From assembly GCA_016710465.1 (NCBI GenBank), contig JADJVS010000014.1, forward strand, positions 744,001 through 808,000: a stretch of 64,000 bases of DNA, written 5' to 3'. The notes beneath the pieces were generated by a model. That model was given only the letters and a program-made list of their open reading frames with translations, was not told the DNA's origin and did not search any database. How positions within the stretch are numbered: position 1 is the stretch's first letter; each line of letters begins with the position of its first letter. The translations under genes and the position numbers were made by a program. Shown piece after piece: positions 34,846-43,359 of this stretch. This DNA comes from Sulfuritalea sp. (lineage in GTDB: Bacteria; Pseudomonadota; Gammaproteobacteria; Burkholderiales; Rhodocyclaceae).

Positions 34846-35288
34846 CAGCGCAGCCTTTCGTTGTAGAGCAGGGACTCGCCCAGGGCGTTGGGGATCAGGC
34901 AGATCACTTCACCGGCCGCCGATAGCAGCCAGCCGGCGGCCACCACCGTCACCGAGAGCACGGTGCCGGCGGCAATGGCGGTCGATGCGGCGGCCTGGCC
35001 GGAAAAGCGCAGGCTGGCGGTGGCGCCGTCCGAGGCGCGGCGCAAGAGCCAGACCGTGCCGCTGGCCGTGGCTTCGACGGCGATCACGGTCAGCGCGACA
35101 CCGGAACCGAGGATGGCTACCGGTGCCACGCTGAGCACGGCGACCGGGAAAGCCAGCGAGAGGCTCGATGCGGCGCTGGCGTCGACACCGTGGGCGCTGA
35201 CTATCTGTGGCAACAGTGTCGCGGCAGGGGCGATAGCGAGGCCGGCGAACATCCGCAGGGCGCGGCGGCGGGAGGATGGGCAGTTCAT
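34845..35288 (-). CDS. Exported hydrophobic protein paired with DUF2145, unknown
   Basis: A 147-aa protein with a positively charged start and hydrophobic segment (residues 8-32, ending VSAHG) and two later membrane-like segments (about 46-70 and 100-128). The N-terminus SSRRRALRMFAGL has a twin-arginine-like look but lacks a clear RRxFLK motif. I recognise no family. It overlaps the DUF2145 gene by one base (TGATG), suggesting a functional pair. Confidence 0.6.
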   Translation of the reverse strand: MNCPSSRRRALRMFAGLAIAPAATLLPQIVSAHGVDASAASSLSLAFPVAVLSVAPVAILGSGVALTVIAVEATASGTVWLLRRASDGATASLRFSGQAAASTAIAAGTVLSVTVVAAGWLLSAAGEVICLIPNALGESLLYNERLR

Positions 35289-35318
35289 GAGTTTCTCCTT
35301 GGATGATGGATGGATGGT

Positions 35319-35801
35319 TCAGCGCGTGGCGGCGGGCACATCGGCTTTGACGGCAACGGTCGGTGCGGACTCTGGGCGCAGCGCGCGTTCCAGGCGGTCG
35401 GCCTCGTAGGCGTCGCGCAGGGTCTTGGCCAGGGTGAATGCCGAGGAGATCAGGTAGAGCCAACTGACCATCAGGTAGGCCTTCCAGGTCGGGTTGACCT
35501 CCATGCGCCACAGGCCCCAGGCGGTCAGTGCCATGGCCAGGCCGAAGCCGCCCCAGACCACCAGCGACCACATCGGCGTGTCCGAGGGCGCGGCGGCGTT
35601 GTCGCGCACGTACTTGGAAAGCACGAAGGCCGAGGAGAGGCAGAAGAAGTAACCCATGACCATGAAGGCGCGATCGAGGTCGCCGCCGGGCAGCCAGGCC
35701 AGGCCCGTGCCGCAGACCAACAGGGCGATGCCGAAGGAGGTCCAGACCTGCAGGCGCCAGGCGCCGGTGTCGCGTTGGACGATGCGTGCGTTGTTTTCCA
35801 T
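35319..35801 (-). CDS. yiaA: YiaA/YiaB-domain inner-membrane protein
   Basis: A 160-aa membrane protein with two YiaAB two-helix repeats: residues about 22-70 and 76-130, each with a G/W-rich helix pair. The ATG at 35801 has GGAGCA upstream and removes a low-quality N-terminal extension. Function unknown. Divergent from the HTH regulator gene, whose candidate operator lies in the gap. Confidence 0.75.
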   Translation of the reverse strand: MENNARIVQRDTGAWRLQVWTSFGIALLVCGTGLAWLPGGDLDRAFMVMGYFFCLSSAFVLSKYVRDNAAAPSDTPMWSLVVWGGFGLAMALTAWGLWRMEVNPTWKAYLMVSWLYLISSAFTLAKTLRDAYEADRLERALRPESAPTVAVKADVPAATR

Positions 35802-35902
35802 GATGTGCTCCGTGTGGTTGTGGGTGAAGACGGGCGCATCATCGGCGCGCGGCAGCGCGGGTACAAGCAGGAGGGACGTTGTTGCCATTGGTGCCACTCG
35901 TG

Positions 35903-35919
35903 GTATCGTAGGGCGATAC
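35903..35919. promoter_or_regulatory. Inverted repeat in the yiaA/HTH divergent gap, candidate operator
   Basis: GTATCG (35903-35908) and CGATAC (35914-35919) are perfect 6-bp arms with a 5-bp spacer, 23 bp before the HTH gene start and between two divergent genes. Self-regulation by the HTH protein is the natural guess. Confidence 0.45.
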
Positions 35920-35941
35920 TTTTCCGGGAATCGCCACTGTC

Positions 35942-36724
35942 ATGAGCACCACCGCCGATCTGATCTCGCTGCTCAAGAACGAACTCAAGGCCGCCGGCGT
36001 CACCTATGCCATGGTCGCCGAACGCCTGGGCATGGCCGAATCCAGCGTCAAGCGCATGTTCGGCAAGGGCGGCGACATGCCGGTGTCGCGCATCGACGAC
36101 ATCTGCCGCATCATCAACCTCGATTTCGCCGACCTGGCGCGCCGCGTTGCCGATACCCAGCCCCTGATGCTGGAGCTGACCCTGGCGCAGGAGAAGGCGG
36201 TGGTCGCCGACCGCACGCTGCTGGTGGTGGCGATCTGCGTCATCAGCCAGGTGCCGGCCGAGGAGATCCTTGCGACCTACGACCTCACCGAGGCGAAACT
36301 GGTCAAGGCCCTGACCCAGCTCGACCGCATCGGCATCATCGACTTGCGCCCCGGCAACCGTTACCGGCTCAAGGTGGCCAAGGGCTTTCGCTGGTTGCCG
36401 CAGGGCCCGGTGATGGAATTCTTCCGCAAGGAGGTGCTGGACGACTACTTTGCCGGCGGCTTCGACGGCGAGTCGGAAATGCTGATGGTGGTGCACGGCG
36501 AAATCGGCCGGGGGCTGGCCAATTCCTTTCGCGAACGCCTGATGCGCGTCGGCCAGGACTTTTCCAACCAGCACCTGGCCGACCAGAAGCTGCCGCCCGA
36601 CCAGCGCCGGCCCTACACCATCGTCATCGGCATGCGCTCATGGCTGATGGCGGCGCTGGCGGACATGCAGCGGCGGAAGCCGGCTGCGGCGTCCGCAGCC
36701 GGAAAACCAGGCGGCCGACGATGA
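35942..36724 (+). CDS. XRE-type helix-turn-helix transcriptional regulator
   Basis: A 260-aa DNA-binding protein. Residues 6-65 form an XRE/Cro-like HTH (LKAAGVTYAMVAERLGMAES, with recognition helix SVKRMF). The remaining 190 residues are a soluble domain without a recognised family, with a winged-helix-like stretch at about 100-140 (DLTEAKLVKALTQLDRIGII). The last 101 bp overlap the 3' end of the oppositely oriented ceramidase-like gene. Confidence 0.78.
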   Translation: MSTTADLISLLKNELKAAGVTYAMVAERLGMAESSVKRMFGKGGDMPVSRIDDICRIINLDFADLARRVADTQPLMLELTLAQEKAVVADRTLLVVAICVISQVPAEEILATYDLTEAKLVKALTQLDRIGIIDLRPGNRYRLKVAKGFRWLPQGPVMEFFRKEVLDDYFAGGFDGESEMLMVVHGEIGRGLANSFRERLMRVGQDFSNQHLADQKLPPDQRRPYTIVIGMRSWLMAALADMQRRKPAAASAAGKPGGRR

Positions 36725-37439
36725 GTGCCGCCGCGCCCGTCGCCAGCAGGTGCTTCAGGGTGTGGCCGGTGAGCGGGCCGAGCACGGCGGCGATGGCATG
36801 GTCATTGGCCTCCGTCAGCTTGGCGACGATGTAGATCGCCAGGGCGCCGCCGAAGGCCAGGCGATCAGCGGTGGGCGCCTGGTAGATCCACTGCCAGAGC
36901 GGGATCAGCAGGATGGGCAGGCCCTGCAGCAGCAGGTAGGGGCGCAGGTCGCCGGCGCCGGCGAGGTCGGTGAAATTCCACCAGGCGACGCTGGCGACCG
37001 CCGCCAGCGCCAGCAGGCCGGCCATGCCGCCGCTGTCGCGGCGGCGCACGTCGCCAAGCACGCCGGCCAGCAGGCCGGCGCAGGCCAGGGCGATCGGCAG
37101 CCTGTCCCAGACCAGGCGCGCGTTGTCCGGGGCGAGGTGATACCAGGTCGAGCCCAGCGCGGTGAGGAAGAGCCCGCCCAGGAACAGGCGGTAGCCGGCC
37201 CAGCCGTGGCGCAAGTCATCGTGGTCGGCGGCAGGCGCCATCCGCAGCCAGCCCCAGAATGCGGCCAGCGCAAAGCCGAGGTTGGACGTCACGTCGCAGA
37301 AATGCGGCACGCCCCAGACCAGCGACTGGTCGGCGAAGTCGTGGTAGCCGTCGGGCTGATGGATGGGGCCGTGGAACAGGGCGGCGGCAGCGAGCAGCAG
37401 CGTCACGGCGGTCGGCAGGTAATGTGGCAGGGATTTCAT
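36624..37439 (-). CDS. Ceramidase-like (CREST family) membrane protein
   Basis: A 271-aa membrane protein with about seven helices. Features shared with alkaline ceramidases and the CREST family are the CDVTSNLGF segment, GSTWYHLAP with its Ser and His, the Asp in VWDRLPIAL, and the paired His in GHTLKHLL, which together form the zinc site. Whether it hydrolyses ceramide in a bacterium is unknown. The ATG at 37439 is preceded by a GGAG-like site. The Pro/Ala-rich tail overlaps the HTH gene on the other strand. Confidence 0.75.
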   Translation of the reverse strand: MKSLPHYLPTAVTLLLAAAALFHGPIHQPDGYHDFADQSLVWGVPHFCDVTSNLGFALAAFWGWLRMAPAADHDDLRHGWAGYRLFLGGLFLTALGSTWYHLAPDNARLVWDRLPIALACAGLLAGVLGDVRRRDSGGMAGLLALAAVASVAWWNFTDLAGAGDLRPYLLLQGLPILLIPLWQWIYQAPTADRLAFGGALAIYIVAKLTEANDHAIAAVLGPLTGHTLKHLLATGAAALIVGRLVFRLRTPQPASAAACPPAPPSAMSACR

Positions 37440-37667
37440 GGCGTTCTCCGTGGTCAGGGTGCGGCCAGAATGCGTCACGCCGGGGTGCCAGCCAAGCATC
37501 GCCGGCGAAGGCGATCGATCCGCGCCTTGCGGTAGCAGCCGACGATACCGACGAGTTGTCAATTTGCCACAGTCGAGGCCGCGATAGGCGCGCCGGTGGA
37601 TGGCGGCATTGACTGGCCCTGAAATCTGAAATAACTTTAACACTATCTAATAACAAACTGATTGTTA
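37440..37667. promoter_or_regulatory. Divergent intergenic region with AT-rich end
   Basis: No gene seen. A small hairpin ATCGCC/GGCGAT lies at 37498-37515. From about 37620 the sequence turns AT-rich, unlike the rest of the window, and holds AACAA (37652-37656) / TTGTT (37662-37666) directly before the start codon at 37668. Probably the promoter and regulator site of the TPR/beta-barrel gene. Confidence 0.5.
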
Positions 37668-38990
37668 ATGATAAACATCCGTTCATTGCTTTTGGTTCTG
37701 GTCTGCGCGCTGGCAAGCCCGCTGGCCCGCGCGGATACGGAATTGAATGCCGCGCGTGCACTCCTGGTCGATGGGCGCGCAGGCGAGGCGTTCGACAGGC
37801 TCTCCGGCGCCGAATTCGCGCGCTCCGGCGAGCCCGAATTCGACTATGTCTTCGGGCTTGCGGCGCTTGCTTCGGGACGTCCGGCAATTGCGACTTTGGC
37901 GTTCGAACGGGTTCTGGCCGTGGCTCCGGACTACGCGGCGGCGCATCTCGACATGGGCCGCGCCTATTACGCGCTGGGGGATCTTGAACGCGCGGAGCAG
38001 TCGTTCGCGGTGGCGCGTTCGCGAAACCCTCCGCCTGATGCGCTGGCCACCATTGCCAACTACGAAAAGGCAATAGCCGCCCGGCGCGACCCAAAGCGCT
38101 TGCGCCTGACGGGATACGTCGAGCTGGCGACTGGGGTCGATACCAACCTCAACCAGGCCACCAGCGCGTCGTCGGTGGCCATCCCGGCGTTTGGCGGCAG
38201 TTACACCCTTGGCAGCGCCAGCCTGGCCCGTCGCGATGAATACAGCGCGGCGACGGCGGGTGGCGAGGCGCAGTACCTGATTGACGACAGCACCGCCCTC
38301 TATGCCGGTGGCGACCTGCAACTGCGCGACTACCTGAAGCAGAACGCCTATGACATCGGCAGCATCGATGCACGCGCCGGCATATCGTTCGCGGATGGGA
38401 AGAATCTGTATCGGCTCGGCGCCGGCTACAACGACTACCGGCTCCAAAGCGACCGGTATCGTCACGTGGCAACGGCGCTGGGCGAATGGCGCCATGGTTT
38501 CGACGCGCATACTTCCGGCTCGGTGTCGGCGCAGTACAACGAGATCCGCTATGTCACCGCGGACCAGCGCGGCAACGACGTCAATGTCGTCATGCTTGGC
38601 GCCGGCCTGTCGCATGTCATCCAGCGTGCCCGTCCGGTGACGGTGTTCGTGGGGGCCTTCGCCGGCGAGGAACGTCAGGAGCGCGAGCGCACCGATGGCA
38701 ACCGCAGCCTCGGCGGGATGCGCGTGGGGGCGTCGCTGGCGGCTCACGAAGCCGTTGATGTGTTTGCCAGCGCGGCGGCCCAGGTCGGCCTGTACAGCCG
38801 CTACAACAGCCTGTTCCTGGTCCGGCGGCGCGAGGCGCAATACGATCTTGGCCTGGGCGCCAGTTGGCGATTCGCGCCGCTCTGGTCGGTTCGGCCGCAG
38901 GTCTCGGTGACGCGCAACGACTCGAACCTGCCGATCTATGACACCATGCGTTACGATGTGTCTTTGAGTCTGCGTCGCGATTTCCGCTGA
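37668..38990 (+). CDS. TPR/outer-membrane beta-barrel protein (Slam-like architecture)
   Basis: A 440-aa protein with a signal peptide (1-22, ending PLARA), TPR-like helices at about 25-140 (DYAAAHLDMGRAYYALGDLE is a clear TPR) and a C-terminal barrel from about 145 that opens with GYVELATGVDTNLN and ends in an aromatic beta-signal (SLSLRRDFR). Helical TPR plus DUF560-like barrel is the build of surface lipoprotein assembly modifiers. The FecR-domain gene 15 bp downstream is its likely client or partner. The start has no Shine-Dalgarno; TTG at 37662 is an alternative. Confidence 0.7.
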   Translation: MINIRSLLLVLVCALASPLARADTELNAARALLVDGRAGEAFDRLSGAEFARSGEPEFDYVFGLAALASGRPAIATLAFERVLAVAPDYAAAHLDMGRAYYALGDLERAEQSFAVARSRNPPPDALATIANYEKAIAARRDPKRLRLTGYVELATGVDTNLNQATSASSVAIPAFGGSYTLGSASLARRDEYSAATAGGEAQYLIDDSTALYAGGDLQLRDYLKQNAYDIGSIDARAGISFADGKNLYRLGAGYNDYRLQSDRYRHVATALGEWRHGFDAHTSGSVSAQYNEIRYVTADQRGNDVNVVMLGAGLSHVIQRARPVTVFVGAFAGEERQERERTDGNRSLGGMRVGASLAAHEAVDVFASAAAQVGLYSRYNSLFLVRRREAQYDLGLGASWRFAPLWSVRPQVSVTRNDSNLPIYDTMRYDVSLSLRRDFR

Positions 38991-39005
38991 ACTCCGGAGG
39001 ATCGT

Positions 39006-40760
39006 ATGAACCTACTGCTTGGGCTGGCGACAGCCGCACTGCTGTTTGCCGCGAATCCTGCCGCCGCTGCAACGGCGGGTCGCGTCCAGTTCGTGGCCGG
39101 CGCGGTCACGGTCGAGTCGGCCGAGGGCGCGCCGAGACCCTTGAAAAAGGGCGACACGATCGCCGAGGGTGAAACCGTTGTCACCGGCCCGACGGGGCAG
39201 GCACAACTGGTGATGTCCGACGAGGCGATCGTGGCGGTGCGTCCGGATACGCGGCTGCGGTTCGAAACCTATCGCTACTCGGGCAAGCCGGACGGTGGGG
39301 ACGAAAGCCTGATGGGCCTCCTGCGCGGCGGGTTCAGAACGATCTCGGGCCTGATCGGTCGTGCCAAGCCGGCTTCCTATCGGATCAAGACTCCGACCGC
39401 GACAATCGGCATACGGGGAACCGACCACGAGCCCTTGTATATTCCGCCGCCGGAAAAAGGCGAGACGCCGATCGGCCCACCCGGAACCTACAACAAGGTT
39501 AACTCCGGGCAGACCTTTATTGAAAATGCCAGCGGACGCATCGAAATCGGGCCCAATCAGGCGGGCTTTGCGCCGCCGACGCCCAGCATCGCACCGGTGC
39601 GGCTGCCGCAGATCCCCGCGTTCATGCGTGCGACGCCATCCGTCGGAACCCCCGGCGACAAGCGCGCCGCGACGCAGGGCGAACAACGCGGGCAAGGTCA
39701 GAAGGAGGGCGCGGACCGGCAACAGCAGGAGCGCAAGGCGCAGCCTGGCGTTCAATCCGGCGCGCAAGGCGCCGTCGGTGGCGCGGCGCAAGCGGCCGGT
39801 TCGACGGCACCGCAGGGCGGCACCTCCGGTCCCGCCGTGGGTGGCGGCGCAACTCCCGGCGGCGTGATGCCGCCCGGCGGCATGCAAACACCGATCCCCG
39901 GCGGCATGCAAACTCCGATCCCCGGCGGAATGCAGGCACCGGGCAGCCTGCCCTTGCCCGGTGCCGTTTCGCCACCCCTGCCGCCGGTGATCAAGGGAAC
40001 GCTGGACCTGAGCAATCCCCCCGTCGGATTTGTTGCCGCGCCAAATGGTTTCGCCATCACCGGCGGCGATCTTTCGGGCAACTCGGTTGGCAGTGGCGCC
40101 GGGGTGGTCGGCAATGAGTTCGGCGTCGTGCTGAACGCGGCGGGGAATATGCTCAGTGCCGGCGGCGGCGGCTTTTCCTATGCCAGTGCCGGGTCTGCGC
40201 TGGTGCATCAGGGCAGCAAGGACCTGGGCGGCATACCGGTGCGTTGGGGCATCTACGGCGGCGGCCAGATCAGCGACGGCCAGGGTACGCGCACGCCGAG
40301 TTTCTTCCATTTCATGGGCGCGCCAAACTCGACGCCGCAGGCGGTGGCCGTTTCCGCGCTGACCGCGGGTGGTCCGATGACATTCACCGCCGCGGTTGCC
40401 AACAACGAATACACCAAGCCGATCGCCGAGAACGGCGCGGTCGGCGGAACCGTCGGCCTTTCCATCACGCTCAACAATGTATCCTCGACACCGTCGGTGA
40501 CGGCCTATACCCTTTCGGTTTCGGATGCCAATGCGCGCAGTTGGACTGCCTCCTTGTCCGGCGGGCCGGTCAGCCTTGGCAATTTCCTGAAGGGCTCGGG
40601 TGCGCCGCTTAGCGTCGGATGCACGGGCTGCGTGGTGACCACGGGGCAGGGCAGCGCCCACGGCTCGGCGATCGGCAGCACCTCGATACAGGGCGTGATC
40701 TCGTCCTACGACCTCAAGGCCGGCGGCGCCGGCGTGACCGGTTCGGTACTCGCGCGCTGA
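39006..40760 (+). CDS. Exported FecR-domain protein with C-terminal barrel-like domain
   Basis: A 584-aa protein. Signal peptide 1-21 (ending AAAA); a FecR-type domain at about 24-185 (FVAGAVTVES, KGDTIAEGETVVTG, IKTPTATIGIRGTDH); a Gln/Gly/Pro-rich linker at about 210-330 with tandem PGGMQTPI units; and a C-terminal Gly/Ser/Thr-rich beta domain (about 335-584) reminiscent of the TbpB-like handle/barrel of surface proteins, with a CTGC pair near the end. No lipobox. It follows the TPR-barrel gene with a strong GGAGG ribosome-binding site, so the two probably form an export pair. Confidence 0.7.
   Translation: MNLLLGLATAALLFAANPAAAATAGRVQFVAGAVTVESAEGAPRPLKKGDTIAEGETVVTGPTGQAQLVMSDEAIVAVRPDTRLRFETYRYSGKPDGGDESLMGLLRGGFRTISGLIGRAKPASYRIKTPTATIGIRGTDHEPLYIPPPEKGETPIGPPGTYNKVNSGQTFIENASGRIEIGPNQAGFAPPTPSIAPVRLPQIPAFMRATPSVGTPGDKRAATQGEQRGQGQKEGADRQQQERKAQPGVQSGAQGAVGGAAQAAGSTAPQGGTSGPAVGGGATPGGVMPPGGMQTPIPGGMQTPIPGGMQAPGSLPLPGAVSPPLPPVIKGTLDLSNPPVGFVAAPNGFAITGGDLSGNSVGSGAGVVGNEFGVVLNAAGNMLSAGGGGFSYASAGSALVHQGSKDLGGIPVRWGIYGGGQISDGQGTRTPSFFHFMGAPNSTPQAVAVSALTAGGPMTFTAAVANNEYTKPIAENGAVGGTVGLSITLNNVSSTPSVTAYTLSVSDANARSWTASLSGGPVSLGNFLKGSGAPLSVGCTGCVVTTGQGSAHGSAIGSTSIQGVISSYDLKAGGAGVTGSVLAR
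39873..39944 (+). repeat. 24-bp tandem repeat in the FecR-domain gene
   Basis: Three units of 24 bp encode PGGMQTPI; the first two are nearly identical and the third has diverged. They lie in the flexible linker between the FecR and C-terminal domains, where unit number could vary between strains. Confidence 0.8.
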
Positions 40761-40833
40761 AGTCGTCCACCGTCGGATTCGTACGTCCGCCGGAGAATTG
40801 CCGGCGGATGGCGCCGGCCGTTGCAAGCCATGG

Positions 40834-40862
40834 CTGACGCCGGTCAAGGCAAATGCAATAAT
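40834..40862 (+). promoter_or_regulatory. Putative sigma-70 promoter of fadD
   Basis: CTGACG (40834-40839) and AATAAT (40857-40862) are separated by 17 bp, matching 4/6 and 5/6 of consensus. The fadD ATG follows 28 bp later after a GGAGGAG ribosome-binding site. Confidence 0.5.
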
Positions 40863-40890
40863 GCCCGGCTACAAAACGGAGGAGACCGAA

Positions 40891-42561
40891 ATGGCAAAGC
40901 CCTGGATCAAGAATTATCCCGCCGGCGTCCCGGCCGAGATCGATCCCACCCAGTACGAGACCGTGGCCCAGATGCTCGAAGAGGCGATGAAGAAATACGC
41001 CTCGCGCGCCGCCTTCATCTGCATGGGCAAGTCGATAACCTACGCCCAGATCGACTCCGCCTCGCGCGGCCTGGGCGCCTGGCTGCAATCTCGCGGCATC
41101 GCCCCGGGCGGGCGCGTCGCGATCATGATGCCCAACATCATGCAGTATCCGGTCGCGGTCGCCGCGATCCTGCGTGCCGGCTACGTGGTGGTGAACGTCA
41201 ATCCGCTGTACACGCCGCGCGAACTGGAGCACCAGCTCAAGGACAGCGGCGCCGAAGCCATCATCATCATCGAGAACTTCGCCACCACGCTGGACAAGGT
41301 CATCGCCAATACCCCCGTCAAGCATGTCGTGGTTGCGGCGATGGGCGACCTGCTCGGCGGCCTCAAGGGCATGCTGGTGAATTTCGTGGTGCGCAAGGTC
41401 AAGAAGATGGTGCCCGAGTTTTCGCTGCCGGGTTCCTTCCGCTTCAACGACGTGGTGGCGCAAGGCTCGGCCATGACGCTGAAAGCCGTGCCGCGCACGC
41501 GCGAGGATGTCGCCTTCCTGCAATACACGGGTGGCACCACGGGTGTATCGAAGGGCGCCACGCTGCTCAATCGCAACATTGTCGCCAATATGTTGCAGGT
41601 CGAGGAATGGCTGCAGCCGGCGATCAATACCCGCAGCTCGAACGAACAGGCGAACTTCGTCTGTGCACTGCCGCTGTACCACATCTTCGCGCTCACGGTT
41701 TGCAACATGATCGGCACGCGCATCGGCGCCTGCAACCTGCTGATTCCGAATCCACGCGACATACCGGGCTTCGTCAAGGATCTGTCGACTTTCAAGTTCA
41801 ATGTGTTTCCCTGCCTCAATACCCTGTTCAACGCGCTGGCCAACAATCCGGAATTCGCCAAGCTGGACTTCTCGACCCTGAAGATCAGCCTCGGCGGCGG
41901 CATGGCGACGCAGCAGGCGGTGGCGGAAAAATGGACCGCGATCACCGGCAGCGCCATCGTCGAGGGCTATGGCCTGTCCGAGACCTCGCCGGTGGCGACC
42001 TGCAACCTGGCCACCCTCAAGGGCTTCACCGGCACCATCGGCCTGCCGATGCCGTCGACCGAAATTGCCATCCGCGACGATGACGGCAAGGACGTACCGC
42101 TGGGCGAGTCGGGCGAGATCTGCATCCGCGGCCCGCAGGTGATGGCCGGCTACTGGCAGCGCCCGGACGAAACGGCGAAGGTAATGAGCGCCGACGGCTA
42201 CTTCAAGTCGGGCGATGTCGGCATCATGGACGAGAACGGCTACACGCGCATCGTCGACCGCAAGAAGGACATGGTGCTGGTCTCGGGCTTCAACGTCTAT
42301 CCGAGCGAGCTCGAGGAAGTGGCGATGAAGTGCCCCGGCGTCATGGAGGCCGCGGTGATCGGTGTGCCCGACGAGCATTCGGGCGAGGTGCCGAAAATCT
42401 TCATCGTCAAGAAGGATCCCAGCCTCACCGAGGCGCAGGTGATGGATTTCCTCAAGGAGAACCTCACCGGCTACAAGCGGCCCAAGTACGTCGAGTTCCG
42501 CGCCGACCTGCCGAAGACGCCGGTGGGCAAGATCCTGCGTCGCGAACTGCGGCCGAAGTAA
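40891..42561 (+). CDS. fadD: Long-chain fatty acid-CoA ligase
   Basis: A 556-aa AMP-forming ligase that activates fatty acids for beta-oxidation or phospholipid synthesis. Motifs include the phosphate loop YTGGTTGVSKGA, the YGLSETSP motif, the DRKKDMVLVSGFNVYP fatty-acyl signature and the C-terminal catalytic lysine in KTPVGKILRREL. The ATG at 40891 (MAKPWIKNYPAGVPAEI) fits FadD and is 6 bp from GGAGGAG. A strong terminator follows. Confidence 0.93.
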   Translation: MAKPWIKNYPAGVPAEIDPTQYETVAQMLEEAMKKYASRAAFICMGKSITYAQIDSASRGLGAWLQSRGIAPGGRVAIMMPNIMQYPVAVAAILRAGYVVVNVNPLYTPRELEHQLKDSGAEAIIIIENFATTLDKVIANTPVKHVVVAAMGDLLGGLKGMLVNFVVRKVKKMVPEFSLPGSFRFNDVVAQGSAMTLKAVPRTREDVAFLQYTGGTTGVSKGATLLNRNIVANMLQVEEWLQPAINTRSSNEQANFVCALPLYHIFALTVCNMIGTRIGACNLLIPNPRDIPGFVKDLSTFKFNVFPCLNTLFNALANNPEFAKLDFSTLKISLGGGMATQQAVAEKWTAITGSAIVEGYGLSETSPVATCNLATLKGFTGTIGLPMPSTEIAIRDDDGKDVPLGESGEICIRGPQVMAGYWQRPDETAKVMSADGYFKSGDVGIMDENGYTRIVDRKKDMVLVSGFNVYPSELEEVAMKCPGVMEAAVIGVPDEHSGEVPKIFIVKKDPSLTEAQVMDFLKENLTGYKRPKYVEFRADLPKTPVGKILRRELRPK

Positions 42562-42575
42562 GCTTCACGTTCATC

Positions 42576-42610
42576 GGCCGCCGTCCATTCGGGCGGCGGC
42601 CGTTGCTTTT
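42576..42610 (+). terminator. Rho-independent terminator after fadD
   Basis: GGCCGCCGTCC (42576-42586) pairs with GGGCGGCGGCC (42591-42601) around ATTC with one non-Watson-Crick position, followed by GTTGCTTTT. The downstream gene starts only 16 bp later, so its expression may depend on read-through or a promoter inside the hairpin region. Confidence 0.75.
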
Positions 42611-42626
42611 CAAGGAGAGTCCGAAC

Positions 42627-43307
42627 ATGCGTCCCTATTTAGCCCTGCTTGCCGGCCTGCTGCTGGCCACTTCCGCCCATGCCCTGAGCCTGGCCGACAT
42701 TTCCGGCAAGGACGCCGGCGGTGGCCTCAAGGAAGCGCTGACCCAGGGCGCTGGCAAGGCCGTCGACCTGCTCGGCAAGACCGACGGCTTCCTCGGCAAC
42801 CCGAAGGTGAAAATTCCGCTGCCCGAAAGCGTGCAGAAAATCGAGGGCGTGATGCGCGGTTTCGGCATGGGCAAGCAGGCCGATGAACTGGTGAATGCCA
42901 TGAACCGCGCCGCCGAGGCGGCGGTGCCCCAGGCCAAGGCCCTGCTGGTGAACTCCATCAAGCAGATGTCGGTGCAGGATGCGAAGGGGATACTGCAGGG
43001 CGGGGAGGACTCGGCGACACAATACTTCCGCCGCACCACCTCCGGCCCGCTGACCGAAAAGTTCAAGCCGGTGGTCAAGCAGGCCATGGCCAGGGTCAAG
43101 CTGGCCGAGAAATACGACCAGCTCGCCGGCAAGGCCGCCAAGCTCGGCCTGGTGCGCGAGCAGGACGCGCAACTCGAAAACTACGTCACGCAGAAGACGC
43201 TGGACGGCCTCTACCTGATGATCGCAGAGGAAGAAAAGGCCATTCGCCAGGACCCCGCCGGCGCGGCCGGCAAATTGGCGCAGAAGGTGTTTGGCGCGCT
43301 GAAATAA
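42627..43307 (+). CDS. DUF4197 family secreted protein
   Basis: A 226-aa protein with a signal peptide (1-18, ending ATSAHA) and an all-helical DUF4197 domain (DAGGGLKEALTQGAGKAVDLLG and QDAKGILQGGEDSATQYFR are typical). Function unknown. Preceded by AAGGAGAG. It directly follows the fadD terminator and precedes rep. Confidence 0.83.
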   Translation: MRPYLALLAGLLLATSAHALSLADISGKDAGGGLKEALTQGAGKAVDLLGKTDGFLGNPKVKIPLPESVQKIEGVMRGFGMGKQADELVNAMNRAAEAAVPQAKALLVNSIKQMSVQDAKGILQGGEDSATQYFRRTTSGPLTEKFKPVVKQAMARVKLAEKYDQLAGKAAKLGLVREQDAQLENYVTQKTLDGLYLMIAEEEKAIRQDPAGAAGKLAQKVFGALK

Positions 43308-43332
43308 TCACGCGTCCGTCGCCGCCGATCCC

Positions 43333-43359
43333 AAGAGTCGGCGCTGGCGATACGCCGAT
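43333..43359 (+). repeat. Dispersed 25-bp repeat, copy 7 (just before rep)
   Basis: GTCGGCGCTGGCGATACGC plus flanks AAGA and CGAT. It ends 7 bp before the rep ATG, mirroring the position of copy 1 before dapF; no other ribosome-binding site is evident there. Confidence 0.82.

Noticed and set aside
37440..37560. Possible cyclic-di-GMP (GEMM) riboswitch between the ceramidase-like and TPR-barrel genes
   Set aside because: The conserved core bases and receptor loop of that class are absent on both strands; only a short simple hairpin remains.
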